This document shows, piece by piece, positions 5,884-7,919 of a DNA stretch of 7,919 nt. A model generated the notes under the pieces. That model did no database searches and had not been told where the DNA came from. It was given only the letters and a program-made list of their open reading frames with translations. The DNA comes from Spirochaetaceae bacterium (GTDB taxonomy: Bacteria > Spirochaetota > Spirochaetia > Treponematales > Breznakiellaceae): the NCBI GenBank assembly GCA_031284085.1, contig JAITAM010000003.1, positions 1 through 7,919 on the forward strand, read 5' to 3'. Made by a program: the position numbers and the translations under genes. The first letter of the stretch is position 1. Each line of letters opens with the position of its first letter.

Positions 5884-7653
5884 CTAGTCTCCAATAACCG
5901 CACGAATATCTTTGCGGATTGCATCCAGCTTTTTTGCCGCGTGGGTTTTTGCCGCTGCAAGGCCCTCGCTGCCAACCGAAGCGCAACAACTGGCGTAAAA
6001 CTTTATCTTAGGCTCTGTGCCGGAGGGGCGAATACTTACGACTGTGCCGTCGCTCAGGTAGAACTGCAGCACATCGCTCTTGGGAAGAGCAACAGGCTCT
6101 GTGCGGGCAGGATCATCCGGATATTTCCATACAGATTCGCTTAAATCACGCAGTTTCTCTACGCGTATCCCGCCCAGCAGGGAAGGCGGCTCGCTGCGGT
6201 AGGAAGCCATAATCTTAGACATAAGAGCCGGCCCTTCAATGCCGGGGAAGTACTTGGAAATGCCCATCTCCTGCCAATAACCGGCTATAACGTAAAGCTC
6301 GTTAAGCCGGTCTAAAAGCGTCTTGCCTTTACTCCTCCAATAAAGCGTCATCTCCGCGGTAAGCGCAGCAGCCGACACACCGTCTTTGTCGCGCACCTCA
6401 TCCTCAATCAAAAACCCGTAACTCTCCTCCGTCCCAAAGACGACGGTTACACCGTCCTTGCTCTGTTCCATTTCCCGCCAGATCGCCGCTATCCACTTAA
6501 AGCCGGTCAAACATTCTATGCAGGATGCCCCGTAATGTTCGGCAATTCTTTTTTGCATACCGGTTGTAACGATAGAGTTGATCATAGCCGGCTTCTGCGG
6601 CAAAGTTCCGGTTTCTTTGCGAGAAAGAAAGATGTAGTCGGCAAGCAAAGACCCCAGCTGGTTTCCGGTAACAAGAATAAAATCACCGTTCCCATCCGGC
6701 AGCGCAATACCAAAGCGGTCGGCATCGGGGTCCGTTGCCATAACCAGATCGGCTTTTTGCTCCTTAGCCAGCTTAATGGCCATATCAAGCGCCGGCGCTT
6801 CTTCGGGATTGGGAAAGGCCACAGTCGGAAAGTCTCCGTTACCTTCACGCTGTTCCGGCACGGTGATTACCTTTAACCCAAGACTTCCCAGCACCGCCTC
6901 TACATGAAAAGCGCCTGTGCCGTGAAGCGGCGTATACACGATTTTAACTTCATGAGCCTTTGCTTTGATCAAAGCGGGGCGGAACAATTTCCCGCGCACC
7001 ATAGATTGGTAAGGCTCATGAACCTCACGATCAATGATTTGCAGCAAGCCTTTATCAAGCGCTTCCTGCCGCTCAAGTTCATTGATGCTCGTAACCGCAT
7101 TGACCTCATCTATGATGCCTTTATCATGCGGTGGAATAACCTGCGAGCCGTCGTTCCAATAGGCTTTATAGCCGTTGTATTGTTTGGGGTTGTGGCTTGC
7201 AGTTACCACGATACCGGTATCGCATCCTAAGTATCGAATGGCAAAGGACAGTTCCGGCGTAGGGGCTAGGGACGAAAAAAGGTAAGCCTTAATACCGTTG
7301 CCGGCAAAGACAAGGGCGGCCGCCTGTGCAAAGGTATCCGAATAGTGCCTGCTGTCAAAGGCAATGGCTGCGGAGAGCGTGCCGGCACGGGCTTTATCCG
7401 CGAACGCTTTTTTCACATAGGTTGCAAGCCCTTGGGTAGCCGATTTAACGACAAAATTGTTCATCCGGTTAAACCCGCCTCCTATAACGCCGCGCAAGCC
7501 ACCGGTCCCGAATTCCAAATGTCGGTAGAACCGATCCTCTAATTCCTTCCAATTTTCTGCTGCAAGCAGCGCCTCGACCTCCGCCTTAAACTGCGGATCC
7601 TGTTCTTGTTTTATATAATCCTGTGCTAATGAACGAATGGTATTATTATCCAT
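5884..7653 (-). CDS. Phospho-sugar mutase (phosphoglucomutase/phosphomannomutase family)
   Basis: Alpha-D-phosphohexomutase of 589 residues, which interconverts sugar 1- and 6-phosphates (glucose and/or mannose) in the cytoplasm. All four family sites are intact: phosphoserine loop TASHNP (151-156) with catalytic Ser153, metal loop DPDADR (308-313), sugar-binding GTEESYGF (407-414) and phosphate-binding RPSGTEPK (542-549). FGTGGLRG (48-55) marks the long bacterial type resembling PgcA of Bacillus subtilis; substrate preference cannot be read from sequence. The frame stays open to an ATG at 7707, but I place the start at 7653. There GGAGG lies 7 bases upstream, the family-like N-terminus MDNNTIRSLAQDYI begins, and the extra 18 residues would overlap the promoter. 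It appears to be the first gene of a transcript with gatB. Confidence 0.95.
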   Translation of the reverse strand: MDNNTIRSLAQDYIKQEQDPQFKAEVEALLAAENWKELEDRFYRHLEFGTGGLRGVIGGGFNRMNNFVVKSATQGLATYVKKAFADKARAGTLSAAIAFDSRHYSDTFAQAAALVFAGNGIKAYLFSSLAPTPELSFAIRYLGCDTGIVVTASHNPKQYNGYKAYWNDGSQVIPPHDKGIIDEVNAVTSINELERQEALDKGLLQIIDREVHEPYQSMVRGKLFRPALIKAKAHEVKIVYTPLHGTGAFHVEAVLGSLGLKVITVPEQREGNGDFPTVAFPNPEEAPALDMAIKLAKEQKADLVMATDPDADRFGIALPDGNGDFILVTGNQLGSLLADYIFLSRKETGTLPQKPAMINSIVTTGMQKRIAEHYGASCIECLTGFKWIAAIWREMEQSKDGVTVVFGTEESYGFLIEDEVRDKDGVSAAALTAEMTLYWRSKGKTLLDRLNELYVIAGYWQEMGISKYFPGIEGPALMSKIMASYRSEPPSLLGGIRVEKLRDLSESVWKYPDDPARTEPVALPKSDVLQFYLSDGTVVSIRPSGTEPKIKFYASCCASVGSEGLAAAKTHAAKKLDAIRKDIRAVIGD

Positions 7654-7660
7654 AGCTTTT

Positions 7661-7665
7661 CCTCC
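7661..7665 (-). promoter_or_regulatory. Ribosome binding site setting the phosphohexomutase start
   Basis: GGAGG on the minus strand, 7 bases before the ATG at 7653. It supports this start over the in-frame ATG at 7707, which would lie upstream of the -35 box. Confidence 0.8.
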
Positions 7666-7674
7666 AATGAACAC

Positions 7675-7703
7675 AGTATACAAAGCCCACCCGTTTCTGG
7701 CAA
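7675..7703 (-). promoter_or_regulatory. Sigma70-like promoter of the phosphohexomutase-gatB transcript
   Basis: On the minus strand TTGCCA (7703-7698) and TATACT (7680-7675) are separated by 17 bases, each close to the TTGACA/TATAAT consensus. Transcription would start near 7668, leaving a leader of about 15 bases that opens with the ribosome binding site. Confidence 0.65.
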
Positions 7704-7720
7704 GCACAGCGACAGGTAGA

Positions 7721-7776
7721 GGTCTGACCCTTTCCCAACCGGGGTCTGTCCCTTTCCTCCAGCCGAGGTCTGACCC
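7721..7776. repeat. Three REP-like palindromic words
   Basis: GGTCTGACCC occurs at 7721-7730 and 7767-7776, with GGTCTGTCCC at 7743-7752, spaced 22 and 24 bases apart. GGTC-T-GACC is an odd palindrome and is perfect in the outer two copies. Words of the GGGGTCAGACCCC type are often found beside REP-associated transposase genes, which fits the gene starting at 7845. The cluster ends 17 bases upstream of the phosphohexomutase -35 box. Confidence 0.65.
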
Positions 7777-7844
7777 CTTAAATATTTTTCAAGATTTTTG
7801 CTCCTCTATTGAAGCAAAAAGGCATATTTCACCATATAAGTATT

Positions 7845-7919
7845 ATGTCAAGAAAACTTAGAGGTTCAACTAACAAGGGTAAGACTTGTCATGTGGTTAC
7901 AAAGGTTAATCGAGACCAT
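7845..7919 (+). CDS. REP-associated tyrosine transposase (Y1/IS200-like), 5' end only
   Basis: Only the first 25 codons are in the window: MSRKLRGSTNKGKTCHVVTK followed by VNRDH, with no stop before the edge. A short basic N-terminus followed by a His-Val-x-x-Lys/Arg-x-Asn-Arg segment is typical of the first strand of Y1 transposase (Y1_Tnp) domains in REP-associated enzymes, which cut single-stranded DNA at REP hairpins. The catalytic HUH motif and tyrosine would lie beyond the edge. The palindromes at 7721-7776 support the call. No clear Shine-Dalgarno precedes the ATG, and the gene diverges from the phosphohexomutase. The identification rests on a very short stretch. Confidence 0.55.
   Translation, partial: MSRKLRGSTNKGKTCHVVTKVNRDH

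Overview
The window looks like a chromosomal segment of a spirochaete, most likely Treponema. This rests on the general look of the proteins (a spirochaete-like lipoprotein export signal, the GatB and TatD sequence style) and on short dyad repeats filling the gaps. No marker gene fixes the species, so the genus is an inference.

Four complete genes lie on the minus strand and are read from right to left. They are an alpha-D-phosphohexomutase (5884-7653), gatB (4408-5865), tatD (2887-3696) and a lipoprotein-type lytic transglycosylase with an SLT domain (672-2825). The phosphohexomutase has a good sigma70-like promoter and a strong ribosome binding site. gatB follows it after 18 bases and is probably co-transcribed. 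tatD and the transglycosylase form a second pair, 61 bases apart. These are ordinary housekeeping functions: sugar-phosphate interconversion, Gln-tRNA(Gln) formation, a metal-dependent nuclease and peptidoglycan turnover. I see no single shared pathway.

At the right edge a plus-strand gene begins (7845 to beyond the window). Its first 25 residues look like a REP-associated tyrosine (Y1/IS200-like) transposase. Three short GGTCTGACC-type palindromes lie between it and the phosphohexomutase promoter, as is common beside such genes.

The gaps are the unusual part. Downstream of the transglycosylase (1-661) is a tandem array with a 23-base period. It starts as about 20 diverged units with a TGTT/AACA dyad and changes, nearly in phase, into units with AGTTG-N4-CAACT hairpins. 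The gap between tatD and gatB (3697-4407) holds, in order: a single repeat resembling a type I-C CRISPR repeat, directly against the tatD ribosome binding site; a truncated start of an IS5-family transposase; a 21-base tandem array of 11 units, five with a perfect GAACTAGTTC palindrome; a 9-bp stem-loop; and a duplicated mini-hairpin module that runs into the last codons of gatB. I found no cas genes, no defence island and no RNA gene. The best leads are the two dyad arrays and the orphan CRISPR-like repeat.
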